NCBI GenBank assembly: GCA_008330645.1
Contig: VLTN01000048.1
Location: 62,001-126,000, forward strand
Source of the DNA: Cafeteria roenbergensis
Taxonomy: Eukaryota; Sar; Bigyra; Bicosoecida; Cafeteriaceae
Length of the DNA: 64,000 nt
Reading direction: 5' to 3'
Below, piece after piece: positions 49,209-61,064 of this stretch (positions within the stretch are counted from its first letter, which is position 1; each line of letters begins with the position of its first letter). The position numbers and the translations under genes are program-made. A model generated the notes under the pieces. It was given only the letters and a program-made list of their open reading frames with translations. It made no database searches and was not told the origin of the DNA.

Positions 49209-49457
49209 GCAGCGCGGTGTGGGACAAGGGGCACAGCCAATGTCCGACGTGCGGCAAATATTGGAGCAGGCGAGGCAAAGGAGGCTCAGTTCACGCAGTG
49301 CGAAGACGCATCACACACGACAAGCGCAGTCGTCAAGCTACCACAGTCGCACGGTGTGCACATCCCGACAAGCCGTGGCAGGCTCGAGCCACGGGCGGGC
49401 CGCAAACGCGGGCAGACAGCGCGGCGCCTGCTTGACGGTCGCCGCGCTGCTACGCCG

Positions 49458-52262
49458 CTACACTTGGCAGGTGAGCTCCACGGAGACGGCGTGCAGCCCC
49501 TGCGCGCTGGCAGCCACCTCGCGGCGAGCGGCGCCCAGCTCGCCGCAGCTCCAGTCGCCGCCCAGCCGCCGAAGGTACGCGCCGGTGGCCGCCGACATTG
49601 TGTAGCCGTTGTATGATTCCTCGATGGGGTCCCCGCCAAACCACCACAGCTCCTGCGTCAGACTAGCCGCTTGCCACGGGGCAGCCGGCCTCAGGCGGGT
49701 GCCGTTGGCGTCGCGCATGTCAAGGCGGGCAATGAGCTCTGCCGCCCCTGGCCCCGATGCCACGGGAACCGCGGGCATGGCGGCCATGACGCCGCCCATG
49801 AGCCGATGCGTGGATGAGACGACGGGAAGGGCCGCGAAGTTGACCCCTCTGCTCTCGGTAACGGGGTCCACCGGCGTGACGAAGCTGGTTTCGGCGTCGA
49901 AGAGCCGGTAGAGCTCTCCCTCCTCCTGCGGGAAGTAGTGCCGCGACCCCCCCGCGGCGATGACGTGCCCATTGGCAAGCCGCGTTGCGCCGAACCCGGA
50001 CCAGTTGTCCCTGCTCGCGTCTGATTGCAGCATGTTGCACTGGGCGCCACCTCCAGCGCTGTCCAGATCTATGACCAGCGCGTATTGGTCGGTGCCGTCC
50101 AACATGGTGATGTCGTACGAGGCCAGGCTCGCGGCGTAGCCGAGCGAGTGGCCCCCAAAGGCGAGCAGCCTGTTGCCCGCCGGCGCAGGGAAGAGCGCTC
50201 CCCCGATGAGCGGCGCACTGTAGAGCCACGACTCGGGCGTGGAGCAGAGCAGGGTGACGTTGGCGCGAAGGCCTCCGCCTGTCATCCGAACATGCCCCAG
50301 GTCGACCTGCAGCACCGCAGGCTGCGGTCGAAGGTCGTCGCTGCCCCGCACCGCAAGCCCGCCCCCGTACAGGAACACCTTCGTGCCAATGGAGGTGACT
50401 GACGCGTTGGTGATGCCCGACACGTCAAGCAGGGGGAAGGCCTCGGACAGGTTCCCCACTGACAGCCACGCCAGCGGGGAGACCCTGGCCCCGGAAGCGG
50501 CCCACGACGCCGAAGGCACAGCGAACGTGGGCGCCCCCGAAGCGTTGTTCGCTCCCTGGCTCGTGTACAAGAAGTCCTTGTCGTTGGCACCGAGCGAATC
50601 CCCCTCCGTGGGGTGACGCCGAGCCGGGGCCGACCACTGTACCGTGGCGTTGAACGCCTCGGGAACCGCGAGGACGTCCACGAACGGCTCCGCTGCCCCC
50701 TCGAAGAGAGAGCGTGCGAAGGTGTTGTTGTTGCGGTACGCGTCCCAGTCTCCGTAGGCCTGTCCCGGGCCAGCGGCCACCAACCCCAGCTCAGGAAGCC
50801 ACGCCATGCCGTGTCGTGCCCTGGCCATCGGCAGGTGCGGCAGACCCTCCCACCGCAGCGACACCATGTCCAGCCTGTATGCGTGGGCCATGGCCTGGTT
50901 GGGGTCACACCCCGGGGCCCAGCAGAGCTGCCGGTCGAAGCCGCCTGTGACGTACAGCCAGGCAAAGCGACGAGCGCCGCGAGCCATTGGCACCGCCGCC
51001 GCGCGCGCCACGTCCACCATCACGGCCGAGTGGAGGCGGATGCCGTTCGCGGAAACGCGGCCCCACTCAGAGGGCACACCGGTGAGAGCCGACATCGGCA
51101 GCCCGGAGTCCGCGGAGGCGAGGTAATCCACCGTGCCGCAGTTGCGCAGCAGCGGGGCGGTGGGCAGGTCCGGCGTGCCGCCGTCGGCGAACCCGTCCAC
51201 CTGCAGCTCGTGCGTCCTGTTCCAGTCGGCGAGGCAGGCGCTGTTGGCGGCGGACGCGGCGGCGAACAGCTGCAGCTCCGCCCCGGCGTCGGCCAGGGCC
51301 TCTAGCTCCGCCGCGGGCAGCGACGCGGGGGCAGGCGACTGCGTCGGCAGGGCCGCCGACTCGCCCTCCAGGGAGGCCTCTAGCGAGAGGAGCTGCGAGC
51401 GCAGGGCCGCAACGGTCTCGACGATCGCGTCGATGGTCGGGCTGGTGATGCGGCCGAGCACCATAGCGTCGCCCGCCACCGCCAGCGCCGGCATGTACCG
51501 GTTGCCCACGCCGTCGTCCAGCGGCGGCATGAGCGGGCCAGCGACCGGCTGCGGGTAGTAGCCGCTCTGGCCAAGGGCCCTGCACCGGTGGTGGGAGAGG
51601 AGGGAACGGCAGTGCGGCGCCCTGACGATGCGCTGGCTGACTCCGTCGCCGAGCGGGTCAGAGAGCCAGTCAGACTGATTGCTTGCGGGGCTGTTGCCCG
51701 ACACCGCGCCCGCGCGCATGCTAGTGGCGAACACGAGGAGGTCCATCTCGGCGCCGGGTCGAGCGCTGGCGGAGGGCGAGGGCGCCCCGGACCAGTCTGG
51801 TGCGATCGGCGCCCTCATCAGAATTGCGGCACCTGGCTGCTCAACGTGCACCGCCACACCCTGGGACTCGTCCTCCGGAGCGGGCTCCGGGGGCCACGTG
51901 GCGTCGCTAATCGACTCGTACGGAACGACAACGGGGGACCCGGCCGACACCGGGACGGAGGGCAGGGGCGAAGCGGCGCCCGAACCTTCGCTCAGCACCC
52001 TGCTTCGCGAAGGCCAGCGCCTCGCGCCGCCGGCCCCGCGGGCCTCCAGAGCATCGATGCGGTGACTGAGCCAAGCGCTGTGCGCAGCCACGCCGAGCAA
52101 GGCCAGTGCCAGTGCGACCACAGTCAGCGGCGGTGCGCTTGCTGCCTCCGCGTGAGCGTGACCCGGCCACGTTCTGCCCGCCCCCTTGCGAGCCTCCGCC
52201 CCACTTCCCTGGAGAGCCCGGGAGCCGCTCGCGTGCGTTTCCGAAGGGTTATCGACGAGCAT
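49458..52262 (-). CDS. Type II membrane protein with kelch-like beta-propeller ectodomain
   Basis: A single exon of 934 residues. The first 42 residues are polar; a hydrophobic helix (TVVALALALLGVAAHSAWL, about 46-66) should act as signal anchor, leaving the bulk lumenal or outside. Many NxS/T sites follow (NQSD, NRTH, NNTF, NATV, NASG, NLSE, NASV, NVTL, NWSG). A short helix (IVETVAALRSQLLSLEASLE) lies before the propeller. From about residue 420 kelch-like blades recur: RRFAWLYVTGGFDRQLCW, MARARHGMAWLPELGLVAAG, GTKVFLYGGGLAVRG, NRLLAFGGHSLGYAASL and GFGATRLANGHVIAAGGSRH. Cysteines are few. I cannot name an orthologue; galactose-oxidase-like or attractin-like ectodomains have similar blades. 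Third-position GC matches the neighbourhood. Confidence 0.75.
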   Translation of the reverse strand: MLVDNPSETHASGSRALQGSGAEARKGAGRTWPGHAHAEAASAPPLTVVALALALLGVAAHSAWLSHRIDALEARGAGGARRWPSRSRVLSEGSGAASPLPSVPVSAGSPVVVPYESISDATWPPEPAPEDESQGVAVHVEQPGAAILMRAPIAPDWSGAPSPSASARPGAEMDLLVFATSMRAGAVSGNSPASNQSDWLSDPLGDGVSQRIVRAPHCRSLLSHHRCRALGQSGYYPQPVAGPLMPPLDDGVGNRYMPALAVAGDAMVLGRITSPTIDAIVETVAALRSQLLSLEASLEGESAALPTQSPAPASLPAAELEALADAGAELQLFAAASAANSACLADWNRTHELQVDGFADGGTPDLPTAPLLRNCGTVDYLASADSGLPMSALTGVPSEWGRVSANGIRLHSAVMVDVARAAAVPMARGARRFAWLYVTGGFDRQLCWAPGCDPNQAMAHAYRLDMVSLRWEGLPHLPMARARHGMAWLPELGLVAAGPGQAYGDWDAYRNNNTFARSLFEGAAEPFVDVLAVPEAFNATVQWSAPARRHPTEGDSLGANDKDFLYTSQGANNASGAPTFAVPSASWAASGARVSPLAWLSVGNLSEAFPLLDVSGITNASVTSIGTKVFLYGGGLAVRGSDDLRPQPAVLQVDLGHVRMTGGGLRANVTLLCSTPESWLYSAPLIGGALFPAPAGNRLLAFGGHSLGYAASLASYDITMLDGTDQYALVIDLDSAGGGAQCNMLQSDASRDNWSGFGATRLANGHVIAAGGSRHYFPQEEGELYRLFDAETSFVTPVDPVTESRGVNFAALPVVSSTHRLMGGVMAAMPAVPVASGPGAAELIARLDMRDANGTRLRPAAPWQAASLTQELWWFGGDPIEESYNGYTMSAATGAYLRRLGGDWSCGELGAARREVAASAQGLHAVSVELTCQV

Positions 52263-52739
52263 GGTCGGTCCTGCCCGCTGCTGGAGAAGCTGGGCCGGCG
52301 CAGCGACGCGCGCTCACTCTAGGTTGAAGGGCTCGGGCGGCGCACGCCCTGCAAGGCCGAGTCGCGCTCCGCGAAAGCGAAGCCGGATTGAGGGCGCAAA
52401 GGGGCAAGCAACCGCGCGAGCACCCAGCTGCGCTCCCGACTCAGGGTGGCACGGCGCGTGAGGCCGTTCTGCTCGTCGGCGCTCCGAGTCTCGCTCTGGC
52501 ATGCTTGCGAGAGGCAAAATAATGCAACAGCAATTGCCTGCCGTTCGAGCCCAAGCAGCGCACCGGCTGCCGTCGCCCCAGTGCGGCACGAGGCCGCAGC
52601 GCCAGTGCACCGCCGAGAGCCGCTTTCGTCGCAAGCCCGCGGGAAGAGCGCGCTCCGGGCTCTCCTGCAGGCAGGGGAGGGGCTTGGGCTGGCGCCGAGT
52701 TTTTGGCGGACCAGGTTTGCGCGCCCAGCCCACCCGGGA
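52263..52739. promoter_or_regulatory. Divergent intergenic space
   Basis: 477 bases between the kelch-like gene and the next start codon. The plus frame stays open upstream to 52446, so a longer N-terminus is possible, but the added residues lack any pattern. Confidence 0.4.
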
Positions 52740-54178
52740 ATGGCCTTTGCCCCGGCGGGGCGTTACGAGACTGCTGTTGCATGTGGCAGGATGCTGGCAG
52801 ATGCAGTTGTCGGGTCGGTGGTGGCAACTGAGGGCGGCTCGTCGTGGAGCGCGCGCGGCGACCCGCAGTGGCGAGAACTCGCTGCCTGGCGGTCCGCCGC
52901 TGACCTGGCGCAGCTCATTCCCCACGCTGCGGCGACTGCGGATGCTGCCTCGCCTCCCTCGTCCCCTGCAGGCGCAGCGCAGGGCTGGGCCCCGCCAGAC
53001 CTTTCGCCGCCTGGCGGCAGCAGCACGGCCGCCGAAGCGGTGTCCACCGCCGCCGAGTGCGTGTCCGAAGCAGCTGCCCTGTGCGGTGTTTCCCTGCCGC
53101 ACCGCCTGGCGGGTGCCAGCCGCTGGGCTATGACGGTGTCGCACGCTGGCGTCGGGCTCGCCCTCCCCCTCAGGCCCGCGAGACTCTTCACCCGGACCGG
53201 CTCCGCGTCCTCCCGCGCCGGCAGCGATTCCGGGGCAACTGTGCCCGCGTCGTTGGAGGCCGTGGTGCGCGCCAGCAACGACTCTCCGGGCGCGGACCGC
53301 CTCTCCCCGGCAGAGCTTCGCTGGCTCCGGTGGCAAACGGCGCTGGCCCTGCTCGACAGCAACGCCAGGGCCGTGCTGGTGGGGCTAGGGGCCTTTGTGC
53401 CCGTGCAGGTCCAGCAGGCGGAGATGTCTCCCGCCAGCAGCGCAGCCAGCGGCGCGTCAATGCCAACGGCGGCAGCAGCTTCGGCGAGGGGAGGGGCCGG
53501 TGACCGCACAGCGGGAGACGGAGGCGGAGGCGGAGGCGGCGCGCTGAGCCTTCCGTCCCCGGCGGCTCCGGCGCTGCAACCCCACCCACGACACATGGAT
53601 GCGTGGCGGCCGGCGCCCCCGCCCGGCGGTCCGGGCCGGCTGGAAGACCAGAGCGAGATGCTGGCGGAGCACCCGTGGGATGCGCTGCGCAGGAGGGGGC
53701 TGCCTGTTCGGGCAAGCGCGGAGGCGGGGAGGGCGCAGCTGCACCGCCGTGGGCCCGTCACGCGCCCTCGCCGCAACACGGGGGCGCCCCTCCCCTCCCG
53801 GGCCCAGGCGGGCAAGCAGCTGCTGGCCAGCGCTGGCAGCGGAGGGGGAAGGACCGCGTCCCGCAGGCACAGCGCGCACGGTCTGGCAGGCACAGGCGCC
53901 GGCCCCGCCGCCGGCAGCAAAGGCGCGCCCGCAGGGGGAGCCGGGGCGGGTGTGGCCGGCGGAGACACTGTCGCATCGGATCCCCTTGCGGTCGGGCGGC
54001 GCCCGCAGCACGCCGCCCCGCGGGGAGGCGACCCCGCGCCCGGTGCGGCCGGAGCACCCTCGCGGGCTCTGCCCGGCGCCCCCTCGCTTCCCCGTCTCGA
54101 GGAGCGCCCCCCTCCCTCCGGGCACCGCCGCGCTGGAAGCGACGGCCCTCGGGCAACCCGACAGCATCCGCCCCAGCT

Positions 54179-54214
<36 letters not shown>

Positions 54215-55166
54215 CGACCGGCGAGGGCCTGCGCCCGCGCTGCCAGCCGGCGCCCCGGCTCCGGCAGCGGCCGCTCGCACGCACGGCGCAAGCAGCGGGG
54301 CACCCCCTCCGGCTGGGCAGCGCCGGACCCTTGGCTGGGGGCTGGCCTCACGCGTGGGCGCCGCGCTGTCGGCAGCGCTGGCGCCTCCCACAGCCAGCTC
54401 CAGCGCCCCCCTGCCGAGCAACACAGGCAGGACGCCTGGGCTCACGGGCGTCTGGGAGGCGGTCAGGCTTCGGTCGTCGGTCAATCGCCTGCCGGTCATT
54501 TCCAGCAGCGCGACGGAGCCTGCTGCGTCTGTCGGCTCCCCCAACCGCGCTGTCTCGCCGGCACCTCCGCCGGTCTTGGGACGCTCGGCTGACGGCAGAG
54601 CCGCAGACGCGCCCAGCGATGCCGAGCACACGCTCTCTGCGGCGACCGGCAAGGGCTCCCGTCGGTCCAGCGCCCCGTCGGAGGCGTGGGCGGCTGGCCC
54701 GCTGGTCAGCTCGCTGCCAGCTCTGCCGGCAGGCCTGCCCGCGCCGCTGTCCGTGATGGCGGGCTCTGCCGGAGGGTCGAGCCGCGGCCTCTTCCTGCTG
54801 GCGCTGCTGCGGTGCTGGCCCGGCTTGCTTGCTGCCGCCGCGGTCTCGGCGGCGGAGGCAGCGCTTGGCGGGCCCACACCGTGGACTGCGGCTTGCCGGG
54901 AGGCGGTGGAGGCGGGTGAGGGCGTGCTGCTGCTGTGGAGGCTGCCGCACGAGGGAGACGGGTCGCCCGCCGGCCAGGCCGCCATGCAGGAGGCTGATGC
55001 GCTGCGAAGCGCGTCCGAGCCGTTGAGGGTCGTGGCAGGGCTGCGGCTGGCTGCGCGGCTCGCTCTGGCTGACCAGGGCGGCCGGGAGCTGGGGCAGGGC
55101 GACTTCGACGTGCTTGTGGGCCTTGCAAGCGCGGCTCTGCCCGTGGGAGCGACGCAGTATGGCTGA
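52740..55166 (+). CDS. Unknown large, mostly disordered protein with polyglutamine
   Basis: 808 residues from the ATG at 52740 (MAFAPAGRYETAVACGRMLA). No family recognised. Residues 1-220 look folded (TAAECVSEAAALCGVSLPHR; LRWLRWQTALALLDSNARAV; LVGLGAFVPVQVQQ). The middle 400 residues are Gly/Ala/Pro/Ser/Arg low complexity with an 11-residue Gln run. The last 140 residues look folded again and hydrophobic (SSRGLFLLALLRCWPGLLAA; GEGVLLLWRLPHEGD; VVAGLRLAARLALADQGGRE; FDVLVGLASAALPVG). Two conserved-looking ends around a spacer could be a scaffold or cortical protein, but that is a guess. An earlier in-frame Met at 52446 is less likely. Confidence 0.55.
54180..54212 (+). repeat. (CAG)11 coding polyglutamine repeat
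   Basis: Eleven pure CAG codons in frame in the unknown protein at 52740-55166, preceded by CAG CTG. Purity suggests recent expansion or continuing length change. Confidence 0.95.
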
Positions 55167-55172
55167 TTTCCG

Positions 55173-55186
55173 TGTGTGTGTGTGTC
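55173..55186. repeat. (GT)7 microsatellite
   Basis: Seven GT units just after the stop at 55166, in the 230-base convergent gap before the glutathione reductase stop. Confidence 0.85.
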
Positions 55187-55396
55187 GCGGCCATCATGCG
55201 GGCGTGAGGAGGCGGGCGAGCGGAAGGCAGTGGCTTGCAGCGACCCAGAGCAGCGAATTGGCGATCAGTGCGTGGCATGCAAGCGGCGGCGAGCCACGCA
55301 CGCGCAGCGCCCAGCAACACGACGGCCCACCAACGGCTAGCCTGTCGTAGCGGGGGGCACGAGCAGCGACGATGGCCGCAGAGGCGGCTGGCAGGT

Positions 55397-57650
<2,254 letters not shown>

Positions 57651-58407
57651 TCTTCTGGGTGTTCCGGCTCTGGGTGGAGTGGAGGAGTGCACTGGATCTG
57701 CGGAACAGAAGCAACCGACGCTCTGCTGGCGTTTTCGCCGAGGCCCGGCGACCGGGAGTCACGGGGTCGCCCTGGGCGCCGAGATCGGCCGGCCGGTCGA
57801 GCTGCAGGGAGCCGAGTTGCCCCTGGTTCTGCGGGGCGGGGCCCGAGCAAACGCCATGCGCCGGCACGCGCGGGCCAAGCGGCATCGCCTGTTCCTGAGT
57901 CACTTGCCTTGCTGACGCGCTGTTCCGCGTGATTCGCGAGGTTCGGAGGTCGCCATCGACCGGTGACGGGGCCTAAACTCAAGCAGTGAAACGCAGCGCG
58001 CCAAAACGCGCGTCATCAAGACTAAATCTATCTCAAGCGCTACCCAGCCAGGCAGCGCGGAGCAGGTTGCGATCGGGCAGAAAGCGCCCGGTCGAGACGG
58101 CAGAGGAGGGCGAGGGACGGCACCCTCTGGCAGCGTGGCAACGCTTGTCGCGATCCGCGTCGACCGAGCGCCCGGCCGTGCACGCCACGGTCGCGCTCCC
58201 GGCGTGCGTAAAATTGCCAGTGGACGCTCAAAAGCAGCCGCTGTGAAGGCAGCTGCTGCGGCAGCTCGGGAGCCCAACGGGGCCGAGCAGCGAGGCTGCA
58301 GTTGCAGGCACAGCGGCGTGCGTCAACGGGCCGCCAGGCGGCTCGGGCAGCGCGCCTTGAGTTGCTGCTCTTGAGCGAAGCGAAAGGGCGCAACGTCGGG
58401 AGCAAGC
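57651..58407. other. Intergenic, upstream of glutathione reductase
   Basis: 757 bases between the glutathione reductase start and the NCL stop, both on minus. It should hold the reductase promoter. Open frames on both strands look compositional (Arg/Ala/Pro). No repeat or RNA gene recognised. Confidence 0.5.
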
Positions 58408-60488
58408 TCACTGCCAGCCGGCGAACTGCTCCAGCGCGAAGACGAGGAAGATGGAGAGCGGGTACAGGGCGAGGACGAACAGGGAGAGGCCCGTGGTCTG
58501 CGTGCGCTGCAGGGCCACGATGCCCATGATGACCTGCACGGCAAAAATGGCCATCACCTCGGCGCTGAACGTCCAGGCGAGGCCGCGGAAGGCGCAGAGG
58601 CCGAGGAAGAGCGCGAGCACGAAGGTGTTGTTCATGGTTGCGGCGCCCATGAGCTGCGAGTAGGTGAGGGTGATGGTCTTCTTGGAGCGGCGCATGGCGA
58701 AGATGAGGGAGGAGATGAGCTCGGAGGCGTTGGACACGATGGGGGTGACGATGAAGGACACGTAGAAGGGCTGGATTCCGATGCGGTTGCCAAGCACCGT
58801 CAGGACGTCGACCATGGGGTCGGAGAAGATGGTGACGACGACGACGCCGACGATCATGAGGCCGAAGGCCTTGAGGTAGATCTGGCCGCGGGTGAGGCCG
58901 GCGTCCTCCTCCTCCTCGTCGTCCTCTTCCTCGTCCTCCTCGTCCTCCTCCTCGGCCACTCCGGTCGCGCCCAGCTCGCTCTCCTCGAGCAGGCCGGCGG
59001 CGGCCCCGCCGGCAGCGGCGCGGCGCATCTCGTCCACGAAGTGGCCCGTCTTGCGCCGGGACAGCGGCGGCGGGGCATCGGCGGCGCTGGTGCGGCGGCT
59101 GGCGGGCGCTGACGAAGCAGGGGCCACGGGCGTGAGGCCGCAGCTGAGGTAGGAGCAGGCGAGGCGAGTGACGTCGCTGCAGCTGAAGCAGGTGGAGCGG
59201 TCCACCAGGCCGCGCGACTTGGCGTGCTCGAGGAACCACTCGGTGAAGAGGGCCTCAAACCCGGACTCGTTGAGCACGTACTCGCCGCTCTCGTCCTTGA
59301 TCCCGTACTTCTCCATGAGCAGGCCGATGTCAAGCTCCTTCCGGACGGAGGGCCCGACCATGCTGACGATCATGATGTGGGCCTCCTGGGCGTCCACGAA
59401 GTCGTCGTCCTTGACGAGGCTGCGCACGCTGTGGAACAGGGTGCGGATGACGATGTGCAGGTTGTGGCGGTCGCGCTCCGAGATGGAGGCGCCCGCGCCG
59501 CCGGACAGGGAGTGCTCGAGGTGGCGGGACGCGGACGCGACTTCGGCAGAGCCGCCGCGAACGATGGCGTCGCTCAGAATGGCTTGGATGGAGATTTGAC
59601 CGGCTTGCGCCGCCTTGGCGATGGTGGCGTCCTTCTTGCGCTGCTGGTCGTCGGAGCCCGCCATGACCTGGTAGATGCTGTACATGACGAAGAAGAGCAT
59701 CGCGACTGCGAAGCCGGCGATGGCCCAGCCGTGCTGGGACTTTACCTCCTCGGGGGTGGCCTCGCCCATTGCGGCGAAGGCTGGGCCCTGGATGAGGAAG
59801 TACGTGAGGGCAGTGACCAGCATGATGACGGCCCCGGCGCGCATGGTGCCGCTGTCGGCCTGCGTGCCCGTGCTGAAGAGGCTCCAGCCCTTGGTGAGCT
59901 TGGGCGAGCCCTTGGGCTTGGGCCTGTAGTTGCACTCCTGGATGCCGTCCGCGTTCTTGCCGACGTCCACGCGACCCAGCATGGTGCACATGCTCCAAGA
60001 AACCGTGAGCAGCATGATGGTTGAGCCTGCCAGGGTGCCCACGCCGACCGACAGCTGCTCTTGCGCCTGCGCGATGGGCCCGAGGCCCGAGAAGAGAACG
60101 ATGGCGCCGTCGGGCACTGCCCCCATCACTGGTAACACAAGCCCGCCTGCACGCCAAGGGACACACGGAGGCCAAACGCGCGAGCGGGCAAGGTCGCAGG
60201 CGGTCGCTGACTGCGAAGGAAAGCGCGCTCGCGATGGAGTCGCAGAGCGCCGGCGACCCCAATTTGCGTTGAGCCGCAGCAGGCCTCACCGACGATCCCG
60301 GGGTTGAGGACCAGCAGCAGCAGCTCCGACCCGTCCGCAATCATCTTGGAGGAGCTGGCAAGGATGTACCCGTAAACCAGGGTCAGGAAGACCAGCTGGA
60401 ACAGGCCAAACCCATCCTCCGGAATGAAGTGCGACCCGGTCGCCGGGCACGAGGCCGCCGTATCAATAAACAGGTCGGACAGAGACAT
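58408..60488 (-). CDS. NCL: NCL-type sodium/calcium exchanger (CaCA superfamily)
   Basis: Two exons, 60488-60290 and 60146-58408 (intron 143 bases, GTGAGG...GTGCAG, phase 1), 645 residues. The intron splits the first alpha repeat, restored as NPGIVGGLVLPVMGAVPDGA. The second repeat is FIVTPIVSNASELISSLIFA, and MNNTFVLALFLGL and AWTFSAEVMAIFAVQVIMG follow as in Arabidopsis NCL. About five helices precede and five follow a long cytosolic loop. That loop holds a degenerate EF-hand (KYGIKDESGEYVLNESGFEA) and a run of Glu/Asp near 58900-58960. NCL proteins lower cytosolic calcium in exchange for sodium or protons at the plasma membrane or vacuole. The N-terminal segment (CPATGSHFIPEDGFGLF) precedes the first helix and may be lumenal. 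The two repeats carry different acidic residues (PD versus SE), which is normal for the NCL group. Confidence 0.9.
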
Positions 60489-61064
60489 GATCACAGGCTG
60501 CGCCTGCGAGGCCCGGAGGGCGGCGAGAAGACGCTCGCGCGAAGCATGCAGGCGAGTCGGCGCTGCAGGGGCTGGCCACGGGCACCCGCGAATCTGCTCG
60601 CCGCGGCAACATCGCCGGGACGCCCGCGGCCACCAGCGGTGACCTGTGAAGGGAGCTCCCTATGCCGCGCGAGCTGGCCCTGGCGCGCCCGGGCCCCACT
60701 CCCCGCCGCGACCGACATGCAGCAGCGGCCCAGAGCCGCAGCACTCGGCGATCCGCAACTGCTGGTGTGAGCGCGCCTTCAGCGCGGCATCAAGCGCAAC
60801 GGCGCCCCAAGCGACCACAACCGCAGGGAGGCGCGCAGCAAACGAGGCGCCGCACACAACCCGAGAGCGCTCACCTCGTCGCGCTGCCTGTTCGGTGCGG
60901 CCGGGCCGCACGCGCAACCGACGCCTCGCGTCTGGGACCCGGCGGGCAGAGCCGCGAGCTGGCAGAGCGCGGAACGTCTGCAAAAGGCAAAGGAGGCGAG
61001 TTCCTCCGCGGGCCGCCCCGACCGCCGCACAGGACCTGCAGGGCGAAAGACAGGCGCAATCGAC
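60489..61064. promoter_or_regulatory. Divergent intergenic space, NCL / TSR3
   Basis: 576 bases between divergent start codons. Contains both promoters; no exon, repeat or RNA gene recognised. Confidence 0.45.
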
